Below are positions 46,020 to 53,660 of a stretch of 64,000 bases of DNA, one piece after another; positions within the stretch are counted from its first letter, which is position 1; every line of letters starts with the position of its first letter. The notes below the pieces were generated by a model that worked only from the letters and a program-made list of their open reading frames with translations, did not search any database and was not told the origin of the DNA. The translations under genes and the position numbers were made by a program. The DNA lies in NCBI GenBank assembly GCA_902532015.1, contig CACAGI010000004.1, positions 1 through 64,000 of the forward strand, read 5' to 3'. Origin of the DNA: an uncultured SAR86 cluster bacterium. GTDB taxonomy: Bacteria; Pseudomonadota; Gammaproteobacteria; Magnimaribacterales; Magnimaribacteraceae.

Positions 46020-46817
46020 TTGAACTTGAAAGACAAGGTAAGAATATTTTCATATCTTCCTAACCCAAGAGTTTGGAAATCTATTATTGCTGCTAATTAT
46101 GGCGGTATTGAGATTGAAGTTATAGGAGATAAACCACGTAATCTTGTTAATTGGTTATGGGATTATGATGCAAAACTACTTACTGATGCTGAAAAGGAAA
46201 GTTATAAAGAATTAAAAAAAAAGGGCAGAAGAGGTTTTGCTGGAGAGCTTTATAAAACTGATGAATTCCTAAAAGCCCATCCTTTTGGTACTGTTCCTGC
46301 AGCTTTTGGAGGAACAGAAAAAGTAGGTGTATTTGAATCAAATAGTATCCTTAGAGAAGTTGCTCGATTAAGTGGCCATGAGACTTTGTATGGAGGTAGT
46401 GATGTTCATATGAAATCGAGGATAGATAGTTTTTTAGATGTTAACTTAGTATTTTCAAGAGAATTCCAAGTATATATTTTAGAACTTGAAGATCTCAACA
46501 AATACACTCATGCTAGAACTAATTCTGCTTATGAATTTTACCTAGATGGCGTTGAAGCCTCTCTCTCCACAAATGATTATCTAGCAGGAAGTAATTTAAC
46601 TATTGCAGATATTTCTTTTGTCTGTGAGATTTCTCAATTTCTTAGAGAAGGGCATTACGAAGCTGAGATACAAAAGAAGGGTCTTGATTTAATTTCCAGA
46701 AATTTTAAGAAAGACTATCCCTTATCTTTCAAACATTTATTTACCCTTAGTGATATAAAAGAATTTTCTTCGGTTATGGGTACTTACTTGGATTGGTATA
46801 AGGAGAAAAATCTTTGA
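46020..46817 (+). CDS. Glutathione S-transferase-like protein (EF1B-gamma-like)
   Basis: A 265-residue protein starting at TTG right after the stop of the previous GST. The N-terminal thioredoxin-like domain has an inserted segment (LLTDAEKESYKELKKKGRRGFAG) before KAHPFGTVPAAFGG, the cis-Pro loop, and VGVFESNSILREVARL. The helical domain has LTIADISFVCEI. The insertion resembles the EF1B-gamma-like GST group. Function is unknown. Confidence 0.75.
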   Translation: MNLKDKVRIFSYLPNPRVWKSIIAANYGGIEIEVIGDKPRNLVNWLWDYDAKLLTDAEKESYKELKKKGRRGFAGELYKTDEFLKAHPFGTVPAAFGGTEKVGVFESNSILREVARLSGHETLYGGSDVHMKSRIDSFLDVNLVFSREFQVYILELEDLNKYTHARTNSAYEFYLDGVEASLSTNDYLAGSNLTIADISFVCEISQFLREGHYEAEIQKKGLDLISRNFKKDYPLSFKHLFTLSDIKEFSSVMGTYLDWYKEKNL

Positions 46818-47638
46818 ATCGTTTTAGTATAGAGAATACGCATCAATTAGAAATTTATAGTAAGGAAATAAATCAAGAATTCCTTATCAATGTTGGATTA
46901 CCTCCAAACTATTCTGAAGAAGGGGATAAGTATCCTGTAGTGTATGTTACTGATGCAGGCCCTAATTTTACTGGTTTAATGGGTTCTTTACCTTTAATGC
47001 AGATAGCTAATGATTTACCTAGTTTAATATTGGTTGGAATAGATTATAAAAGTCTTCATTCTAATCATTCCATGAGTTTAAGAAATAGAGATTTAACGCC
47101 TACAAATGATGAATCATGGATGGCCCTACAAAGAAACATGTATAAAATTTTTGGAGATGATTTACCTGAAGTAGAGGCAGGAGGAGCAGAAAATTTCTTA
47201 GATTTCTTGAATGATGACATTAAAGCTCTTGTTAATAGCAAATTTCATATAGATACCCAAGATCAAACCTACTGTGGCTTTTCTTTAGGAGGCCTATTTG
47301 GTTTATACACCTTATTCACTTCTTCGGACTCATTTGATAGATATGTAATTGGCAGCCCATCAATTTGGTGGAATGATAAATATATACTTAAGCTTGAAGA
47401 AAACTATTCAAAAACTAATAAAAATTTGACTGCTAAAGTTTTCATGTCTATTGGAGCTCTGGAAGAAGAAGATGATAATGATGGATTTAATATGGTTACC
47501 AATTTTAATAATTTATCAAAGACTTTGTTAAATCGTAAATATGCTGGCTTTGATTTAAAAACATCTATATTGGAAGACGAAACACATTGTTCAGCTGTGT
47601 TGGCTACCCTTAATAGAGGTCTAAGAAACGTTTTTTAG
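46814..47638 (+). CDS. Putative esterase (IroE/YieL-like alpha/beta hydrolase)
   Basis: A 274-residue protein with TTG start overlapping the GST stop by 4 bases. YPVVYVTDAG leads the hydrolase fold, GFSLGGLFG (about residue 158) holds the nucleophile Ser, and the final HCSAVLATLNRGL gives the catalytic His. The family includes siderophore esterases and feruloyl-type esterases. No signal peptide is visible, which argues against a periplasmic siderophore role. Confidence 0.82.
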   Translation: MNRFSIENTHQLEIYSKEINQEFLINVGLPPNYSEEGDKYPVVYVTDAGPNFTGLMGSLPLMQIANDLPSLILVGIDYKSLHSNHSMSLRNRDLTPTNDESWMALQRNMYKIFGDDLPEVEAGGAENFLDFLNDDIKALVNSKFHIDTQDQTYCGFSLGGLFGLYTLFTSSDSFDRYVIGSPSIWWNDKYILKLEENYSKTNKNLTAKVFMSIGALEEEDDNDGFNMVTNFNNLSKTLLNRKYAGFDLKTSILEDETHCSAVLATLNRGLRNVF

Positions 47639-47648
47639 GTTTATTAAA

Positions 47649-48860
47649 ATGGATTATGTAGCTTTAGCTGTTCCTTTTTTTCTTTTAGCTATCTTACTTG
47701 AGTTAATCTACGGTTGGGCTATTAAAAACAATACCTATAGAATAAATGACACAATAAGCAGCCTTTTTATGGGTTCTCTAAGAGGAACCAGTGGCATTTT
47801 AAAAATAGGTATCGGCGGTACCATTTTTTATATTATTGAAACAGAATTCTCTTTATGGAGAATGGATGATACTAATATTTTGACATGGGTTTTTGCTTTT
47901 GTTGCTTATGATTTCTTTTACTACTGGTTCCATAGGATAAGTCATGAAAGACAAATATTTTGGGCCTCTCACGTAGCTCACCATCAAAGTGAGGAATACA
48001 ATCTTTCAACAGCTTTAAGGCAAACTGGAACAGGTTTCCTCATCACATGGGTTTTTTATATACCTTTATTTGCGATGGGAGTTCCATCTTATGTTTTTGT
48101 TTCAGTTGCTTCTATCAATTTAATTTATCAATTTTGGGTCCACACAAAGCATATCGGTAAGTTAGGTTGGTATGAGTTGATCTTTGTTACTCCTTCTAAT
48201 CATAGAGTGCATCATGCAATTAATAATGAATATGTTGATAAGAATTATGGTGGTGTTTTTATACTTTGGGATAGGCTATTTGGTTCATTTCAAGAAGAGC
48301 TAGAAGAAGAAGAATGTGTTTATGGCATAAGAGGTCCAATAAAGACCTTTAACCCTATCTGGGCTAATTTTCATATTTATATCAAAATTCTTAAAGATGT
48401 GAAAATGGAAATCACGGTTAGGAATTTAATTAGAGTTTTGATTGCCAGAACTGGCTGGTCTCCTGATGGAAGTAAGCATGGATCTACAAAGGAAGCTTTT
48501 AATAAAGAGGAATTTCAAAAACATGACCCAAAAGTTAATTTTGTAATAAGTGCCTATGCCTTACTCCAGCTTTTTTGTTTAAGTACTATTAGTGTAGTGC
48601 TATTCCCTAGCGGATTATTGAATTACCTCGAAGGAGTCGTGCTTTTATTTATGATAATACTAACTATGTATTGCACTACAAGATGGTTAGACGGCAAGCA
48701 AAATTTTATTCTGGAAATTGTAAGAATTGCACTTTTTACTCTTATAAGTGTATTTACTTATTTAACAGACTTAGAATATTTTCTTACCTATGGCTTAACT
48801 GTTTATTTAATAGTGAATGTTATTTTAATTCCTTTTTTAAGCAAAGCTGCATCAAATTAA
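47649..48860 (+). CDS. Fatty acid hydroxylase / sterol desaturase family protein (AGMO-like)
   Basis: A 403-residue membrane di-iron enzyme. All histidine clusters are present: HRISH (His95, His99), HVAHH (His108, His111, His112) and the third HRVHH (His185, His188, His189). Segments near the N-terminus and a C-terminal block of about four helices (residues 295-400) flank the catalytic core, as in alkylglycerol monooxygenases. It would hydroxylate a lipid alkyl chain or ether lipid in the membrane. Spacing to apt is 9 bases. Confidence 0.85.
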   Translation: MDYVALAVPFFLLAILLELIYGWAIKNNTYRINDTISSLFMGSLRGTSGILKIGIGGTIFYIIETEFSLWRMDDTNILTWVFAFVAYDFFYYWFHRISHERQIFWASHVAHHQSEEYNLSTALRQTGTGFLITWVFYIPLFAMGVPSYVFVSVASINLIYQFWVHTKHIGKLGWYELIFVTPSNHRVHHAINNEYVDKNYGGVFILWDRLFGSFQEELEEEECVYGIRGPIKTFNPIWANFHIYIKILKDVKMEITVRNLIRVLIARTGWSPDGSKHGSTKEAFNKEEFQKHDPKVNFVISAYALLQLFCLSTISVVLFPSGLLNYLEGVVLLFMIILTMYCTTRWLDGKQNFILEIVRIALFTLISVFTYLTDLEYFLTYGLTVYLIVNVILIPFLSKAASN

Positions 48861-48869
48861 CAGTCCTTT

Positions 48870-49388
48870 ATGAATAATTTTGAACAATGGATAGATAGTT
48901 ACCCTGATTTTCCAAAGGCAGGTATTTTATTTAGAGATATAAGTCCTTTGTTAGCAAGTCCAACAGGTATGAGCTTGTTAAAAAAAGAATTTTCGAGGTC
49001 AATTAAAGAATGGAAACCTGACCTAATAGCCGGAATTGATGCAAGAGGATTTCTTTTTTCTTCTTTGATTGGGGAAGCCCTAAATATAGGATCATTAATG
49101 ATAAGGAAGTCTGGTAAGTTACCCGGTGAAATTATAGAAATGAGCTATGATCTAGAATATGGGTCCAATACTCTTGCAATGCAAAAGCTAAGTACGCTTA
49201 AAGATAAAAAGATTGCCTTAATGGATGATTTATTAGCTACAGGAGGTACTATGAAATGTGCCAAAGAGCTTATTGAATCACAAGGTGCACATGTTTGTGG
49301 TTGTGCGGTAGTTGTAGAGCTCAATTTCTTAGAAGCTTCGAAGTTTTTAGATTGCCCTGTTGTTAGTCTTGCCTCTTATGACGATTAA
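48870..49388 (+). CDS. apt: Adenine phosphoribosyltransferase
   Basis: A 172-residue PRTase typical of Apt: YPDFPKAGILFRDISPLL at the start, GIDARGFLF near residue 56, RKSGKLPGE (about 86) and the PRPP loop ALMDDLLATGGT near residue 117. It makes AMP from adenine and PRPP. It overlaps the following nucleosidase gene by 11 bases, so the adenine released by one is the substrate of the other. Confidence 0.95.
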   Translation: MNNFEQWIDSYPDFPKAGILFRDISPLLASPTGMSLLKKEFSRSIKEWKPDLIAGIDARGFLFSSLIGEALNIGSLMIRKSGKLPGEIIEMSYDLEYGSNTLAMQKLSTLKDKKIALMDDLLATGGTMKCAKELIESQGAHVCGCAVVVELNFLEASKFLDCPVVSLASYDD

Positions 49389-49926
49389 GTTTAATAAATC
49401 TGAGACACTTATCTTAGTTGCCCTCGAAGAAGAGTGCCCAAGAGACCTATTAAGTGAATGGAGGGTTGAATATTCGGGTGTGGGTAAAGTAAATGCCATC
49501 ATAAGTTTAAGTAAAGCTATTTCTCAAGAAAGGCCCAAGGCAGTTATTAACTTTGGAACTGCAGGATCTCGTGATACAAACTTACAAGGATTGAAAGAAG
49601 TAACTACCTTTAAACAAAGAGATATGGATGTAAGACCGTTAGGCTTTAAAATTGGAGAGACGCCTTACGATAAAATACGTGATATTAAGTTGGATAGACC
49701 GGGATTAAGTTGCGGAACAGGTGATAGCTTCGTATCTTCAAGTCAAAACATTGATACAGATTTATTTGATATGGAATCTTATGCAATCGCTAAATTTTGT
49801 TTACTTAATGACTTAGACTTTTATTGTTATAAGTTTGTTAGTGATAATGCAAATGATGAGGCAGCTGAAGACTGGAAAAAAAATGTTTCAAAAGGAGCAG
49901 AGGAATTTAAAAAACTAATTGAGTAG
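49378..49926 (+). CDS. Short MTA/SAH nucleosidase-like protein
   Basis: About 182 residues from ATG 49378. Elements of 5'-methylthioadenosine/S-adenosylhomocysteine nucleosidase are present: VALEEECP with the catalytic Glu region, GVGKVNA, FGTAGS, DMESYAIA (ribose-binding Met-Glu) and SDNANDEA with the catalytic Asp. It is about 50 residues shorter than E. coli Mtn, mainly in the middle. It would split adenine from MTA or SAH. The start overlaps the apt stop. Confidence 0.75.
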   Translation: MTIKFNKSETLILVALEEECPRDLLSEWRVEYSGVGKVNAIISLSKAISQERPKAVINFGTAGSRDTNLQGLKEVTTFKQRDMDVRPLGFKIGETPYDKIRDIKLDRPGLSCGTGDSFVSSSQNIDTDLFDMESYAIAKFCLLNDLDFYCYKFVSDNANDEAAEDWKKNVSKGAEEFKKLIE

Positions 49927-49931
49927 ATAAT

Positions 49932-50240
49932 ATGAAAAAATCACTTCTTTTGTTTGCTTACTTTTTGGTATATATGACACCAATACAACTGTTTTTTTGT
50001 TTTTGGGCATATTCTTTTTTATTTTCTGCAGAACACAGTCTTTTATCCTTCACTACTTCAGAATTTTATGATCTCACTTTTCTCAAACCTATAAAAACTT
50101 GGCTTTATACATGGTTTTGGAACGATTTGCTTAATTTTTTATGGTCTTTGCCTGCCGCAATAATGGCTACTTTAAAGTTTATCTTTAATACTTGGCTGGG
50201 TTTTTGGCTATTACCTATAGCTAAAAGATTGAATGGGTAA
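49932..50240 (+). CDS. Small membrane protein, unknown
   Basis: A 102-residue protein with hydrophobic segments at about residues 5-32 and 62-93, rich in Phe and Trp (FFCFWAYSFLF, WLYTWFWNDLLNFLW). No recognised motif. It is 5 bases after the nucleosidase and overlaps the GNAT gene by 8 bases, so it belongs to this transcription unit. A role cannot be stated. Confidence 0.6.
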   Translation: MKKSLLLFAYFLVYMTPIQLFFCFWAYSFLFSAEHSLLSFTTSEFYDLTFLKPIKTWLYTWFWNDLLNFLWSLPAAIMATLKFIFNTWLGFWLLPIAKRLNG

Positions 50241-50718
50241 AGACGCCATTGAAAGTTCGATCATCATTGATTTATTCAAAGAGGAATATGAATTAGATTT
50301 TGAAGCTTTAAACCTTCAATGGATCAAAAAATATTTCAGAGTAGAGGAAGAAGATAGAAAAATACTAGAAAATCCTAAATCTTATGTAATTGATAGAGGA
50401 GGACAGATATTTTTTGCAATAAATGATGGCAAAGTTATTGGAACTGCAGCAATGGTATTAGTAGAAGAAAGGATTTTTGAATTGTCAAAAATGGCTGTTG
50501 ACCCAAAATATCAAGGCTTAGGTATTGGAAGGAGAATTATCGATGAATGCATCAAGTTTGCTAAGAACCATAAAGCACAAGAAATATTTTTAATTACAAA
50601 CGATAAATTGCTACCTGCGTTAGAACTTTATCGTTCGTCAGGTTTTGAATTAGATGAAAATTATGATGATAATAGGTATGAAAGAGGTAATACTAAAATG
50701 AAACTATCATTGAGATAA
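50233..50718 (+). CDS. GNAT-family acetyltransferase
   Basis: A 161-residue N-acetyltransferase. GTAAMVLVEERIFELSKMAVDPKYQGLGIGRRIIDE shows motif A, with the acetyl-CoA pyrophosphate loop QGLGIGR near residue 97; ALELYRSSGFE is motif B. Likely acetylates a small amine or a protein. It overlaps the membrane-protein gene upstream by 8 bases. Confidence 0.85.
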   Translation: MGKDAIESSIIIDLFKEEYELDFEALNLQWIKKYFRVEEEDRKILENPKSYVIDRGGQIFFAINDGKVIGTAAMVLVEERIFELSKMAVDPKYQGLGIGRRIIDECIKFAKNHKAQEIFLITNDKLLPALELYRSSGFELDENYDDNRYERGNTKMKLSLR

Positions 50719-50728
50719 GGAGAAAGTA

Positions 50729-51508
50729 ATGGATTTAAATTTAGAAGGTAAAAGAGCTGTAGTGACCGGAGCAAGTCTGGGTATTGGAGAAGCTTCCGTA
50801 AAAATGCTAGCAGAGCATGGAGCGGATGTTAGTTTTTGTGCGAGAAATAAGGAAGCCGTAGAGACCTTGTCATCTCAAAAGATTAAAGCCGGATCAATAA
50901 AAGGTTATCAAGCAGACATGGGGGATAAAGAATCTACCGAAGGATTTATTGAATCCGTTCTTTCAGATGGACCGGTTGATATCTTGGTGAATAATGTAGG
51001 AGCTTCGCCTTCAAGGAACTTTTTGTATATGACGGATGAAGACTGGCAGGAACTTCATGAACTTAATCTTTTATCAGCGGTTAGATGCACAAGAGCTTTT
51101 CTGCCAAATATGAGAGAAAAGAAGTGGGGAAGAGTAGTCATGATTTCAAGTTCTGCAGGAAAATATCCCAGTGCTGCATTAATTGATTATGGCGCCACAA
51201 AAGCAGCAATGATTTCTATTTCTAAATCATTGGCAAAAAAATATGGATCGGATGGTGTATTAATAAATTCCGTTCTGCCAGGTTTAATTCATACCGCTAT
51301 GTGGGAAAGAGCTGCAACAGAAATAGCTGAAGCTACTGGTGGAAAAATGGAGGAAGTTATTAAAGGAAATGGTAAATCAGTCCCAGTAGGAAGATACGGA
51401 ACTTCAGAAGAAGTTGCTTCACTTGTTACTTTTCTTTGCTCTAATGCAGCTTCTTACATTAGTGGAACTTCAATTGAAGTAGATGGAGGTCAGTCAGGGC
51501 ACATCTAA
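50729..51508 (+). CDS. Short-chain dehydrogenase/reductase
   Basis: A 259-residue SDR. TGASLGIG (residues 12-19) is the cofactor loop, NNVGAS near 88, the catalytic Ser in ISSSAGKYP and YGATK near residue 155. The ribosome site AAGGAGA precedes ATG. It is a 3-oxoacyl reductase-like enzyme with unknown substrate. The GFA-family gene starts immediately after its stop. Confidence 0.9.
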   Translation: MDLNLEGKRAVVTGASLGIGEASVKMLAEHGADVSFCARNKEAVETLSSQKIKAGSIKGYQADMGDKESTEGFIESVLSDGPVDILVNNVGASPSRNFLYMTDEDWQELHELNLLSAVRCTRAFLPNMREKKWGRVVMISSSAGKYPSAALIDYGATKAAMISISKSLAKKYGSDGVLINSVLPGLIHTAMWERAATEIAEATGGKMEEVIKGNGKSVPVGRYGTSEEVASLVTFLCSNAASYISGTSIEVDGGQSGHI

Positions 51509-51865
51509 ATGGAAACTTATAAGGGTTCTTGTCATTGCAAAAAAGTATTATTTAGTTTTAAAACTTCCAGCATTTTAGAAGATATTTATAAGTGCAATTG
51601 CTCTCTTTGTACGAAAAAGGGCATAATCATGAAATCTATCCCTAAAGATCAATTTGTTTTGAAATCTTCTTCAAACTTTCTTGGGAAATATGTTTGGAAC
51701 AAAAAAATAGCAAAACATTACTTTTGTATTAAATGTGGCGTATATACTCATCATATAAGGAGGAGAGATCCTGAGCAGATAAGTGTAAATTTAATGTGCG
51801 TTGATGATATATTGATACCGAAAGATACTGTTATCAACACAGTAGATGGAGCTAGCCATGATTAA
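51509..51865 (+). CDS. GFA-family zinc protein
   Basis: A 118-residue protein of the glutathione-dependent formaldehyde-activating enzyme (GFA)-like fold. Zinc-type cysteines are seen: GSCHCKKV, CNCSLCTKKG and FCIKCGVYTHH. Members bind zinc and may handle glutathione adducts, but most lack a proven activity. It directly follows the SDR gene without spacing. Confidence 0.85.
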   Translation: METYKGSCHCKKVLFSFKTSSILEDIYKCNCSLCTKKGIIMKSIPKDQFVLKSSSNFLGKYVWNKKIAKHYFCIKCGVYTHHIRRRDPEQISVNLMCVDDILIPKDTVINTVDGASHD

Positions 51866-51871
51866 ATCAAT

Positions 51872-52495
51872 ATGTTGATACAAAAGAAAAAAAATCATCT
51901 TCTGCTAAAAGTATGTTTAATGCTATCTCTTGTCATCTTTAGTACCTATCTGATTATTGATTTAGGTATCCTTTCATTAATTATCGATTCAGATAGAAGT
52001 AAGATCTCTTTAATAATTCTCTCCATTTATGTTTTAGCATGTTCTCACTGGTTTTATATATCAATTAATCTTGATAAAGAGATTGCGAGTCTAGATGATG
52101 AAGATAAAAGGACTTTAATTAGATCATTCATTGATAATGCTAAGGAAGGTAAGTTTGCTAATCAAAAGATCAATTTAGATTTACTGGAAGATGAATTATC
52201 TAATAAGCACGCATTAGGTTATTTGGCAGTAGATATTTTGCTTAAGCTAGGATTAACAGGAACAGTTATTGGATTTATCTTGATGCTATTACCGATAGGG
52301 GAAATTAGAGATTTTGATCCTCAAGTTCTTCAACAATTGCTAGCTACCATGAGTGGGGGCATGGCAGTAGCCCTATATACAACTTTAACAGGCCTTATTA
52401 CCAGCATGTTATTGAAGTTCCAATACTTTGTACTAGATTCAGATCTCAGTCACACCATAAACTACCTATCATCAAAATTTATAGATGAAAAATAA
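51872..52495 (+). CDS. MotA/TolQ/ExbB-like proton-channel protein
   Basis: A 207-residue inner-membrane protein. Four hydrophobic segments: about residues 10-30, 44-62, 114-138 and 153-178. The last two carry the family pattern: LKLGLTGTVIGFI and then MSGGMAVALYTTLTGLITSML, as in TolQ/ExbB/MotA. The cytoplasmic loop (63-112) is short, so it is smaller than MotA. It overlaps the next gene by 11 bases, and the third gene follows at one base, giving a tight three-gene operon for an ion-driven membrane machine. Confidence 0.85.
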   Translation: MLIQKKKNHLLLKVCLMLSLVIFSTYLIIDLGILSLIIDSDRSKISLIILSIYVLACSHWFYISINLDKEIASLDDEDKRTLIRSFIDNAKEGKFANQKINLDLLEDELSNKHALGYLAVDILLKLGLTGTVIGFILMLLPIGEIRDFDPQVLQQLLATMSGGMAVALYTTLTGLITSMLLKFQYFVLDSDLSHTINYLSSKFIDEK

Positions 52496-53102
52496 GATTT
52501 TTAAAAGACAAGAAGAGCAGGATGTTTTTACTGATCTCCTTTTTAATGCACTTTTAGGTTTTGCGTTTATGTTTGCTATTGCTTTTATGTTGATTAATAG
52601 CTCTGAAGAATCTGGGAATATTGACACTAAAGCGGAAGTTTTAATATCTGTCCAATGGCCTGACGAACATCCAGATGACGTTGATGCTGTAGTTGAAGAT
52701 CCTCAAGGAAGTTTAGTTTGGTATCATAATCGCGATTCAGGCTTAATGCATCTTGATAGAGATGATAGAGGTAATTTGGCTGATAATATAAATTTTAATG
52801 GTGAAGTGGTTTCCAATCCTATAAATCAGGAAACAGTAACCGTTAGAGGTTTGCAGTCAGGGGAATACGTAATAAATCTACTCCACTATAAGTCTAATTT
52901 TAAAGATCCACTGCCTGTAACCGTAAAAGTTGAGAAATTAAATCCAACTGTAGAATTAATCTATTATGGAGAACATTTTCTAAATGGCGTTGGTGATGAA
53001 AAGACAGCCTTAAGGTTTTTAGTCGATGGGGAAAAGAATATCAAAAGCCTCAATCAAATGCCTAAAAGGCTTCTTACCAAAGCACTAAATAACTCAAAAT
53101 AG
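52485..53102 (+). CDS. MotB/TolR-like single-helix protein with novel periplasmic domain
   Basis: A 205-residue protein. One membrane helix near residues 18-38 preceded by acidic residues Asp13 and Asp17 (QDVFTDLLFNALLGF), the layout of MotB, TolR and ExbD, where an Asp in or at the helix carries protons. The periplasmic part lacks the OmpA-like peptidoglycan domain; it has an Asp-rich beta-sandwich-like region (PDDVDAVVEDPQGSLVWYH, LMHLDRDDRG) and ends without a known anchor. It may engage a different partner than the cell wall. Confidence 0.7.
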   Translation: MKNKIFKRQEEQDVFTDLLFNALLGFAFMFAIAFMLINSSEESGNIDTKAEVLISVQWPDEHPDDVDAVVEDPQGSLVWYHNRDSGLMHLDRDDRGNLADNINFNGEVVSNPINQETVTVRGLQSGEYVINLLHYKSNFKDPLPVTVKVEKLNPTVELIYYGEHFLNGVGDEKTALRFLVDGEKNIKSLNQMPKRLLTKALNNSK

Positions 53103-53103
53103 A

Positions 53104-53655
53104 ATGTTAGAAGAACGTCTTTTGCTGATTCTCTCCTACCTATTAATTGCCAGTTTATTAATGATTTTCTGTTTTTTTACTTCATTTACCAGAAAAGTAA
53201 AACTTGCAGGTATATTGTTCGTGACCTTATTTTATTTCGTTAGTTGGAATAATTACATTAATCTTCTTGGTTGGCCCTCTACAGAAGAATTACCCGATAG
53301 ATTCAGAATAAGCTGGGTTGTTATCCAAGAACCTAGCAAAGGTGACAATAAAGAGGGAGGGTTGTATTTATGGGTAAGGAATTTAAATGAAGTGAATATT
53401 CCATATGGCATGCCAAGATCCTATAAATTAGTTTGGAATGAAGAAAATCATAAAATAGCTCAATCTGCACTCCACAAGCTAGAAGAGGGTGAAAAACTTA
53501 ATGGAACAAAAACTTACGGTGTAATAGATAAAGACAATGAAGGCAATAAGGCCAACCAATATGAAGCTCAAGAAGGGGAGCTACAAGAAGGAAGACCTTC
53601 ATTTGAATTTGTTGAAGTCCTTCCTCCAGAATTACCTGCTAAAAAGAAAATATAA
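53104..53655 (+). CDS. Third membrane component of the MotA/MotB-like operon
   Basis: A 183-residue protein of no recognised family. Two hydrophobic segments (about residues 6-25 and 31-52) are followed by a soluble region with WVVIQEPSK, LYLWVRNLNE and IPYGMPRSYKLVW, then a polar, Glu-rich and Lys/Gly-rich tail (residues 125-165) and a Pro-rich end. It is 2 bases after the MotB-like gene, so co-transcribed. The soluble part may face the periplasm or cytoplasm. Confidence 0.65.
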   Translation: MLEERLLLILSYLLIASLLMIFCFFTSFTRKVKLAGILFVTLFYFVSWNNYINLLGWPSTEELPDRFRISWVVIQEPSKGDNKEGGLYLWVRNLNEVNIPYGMPRSYKLVWNEENHKIAQSALHKLEEGEKLNGTKTYGVIDKDNEGNKANQYEAQEGELQEGRPSFEFVEVLPPELPAKKKI

Positions 53656-53660
53656 TATTA

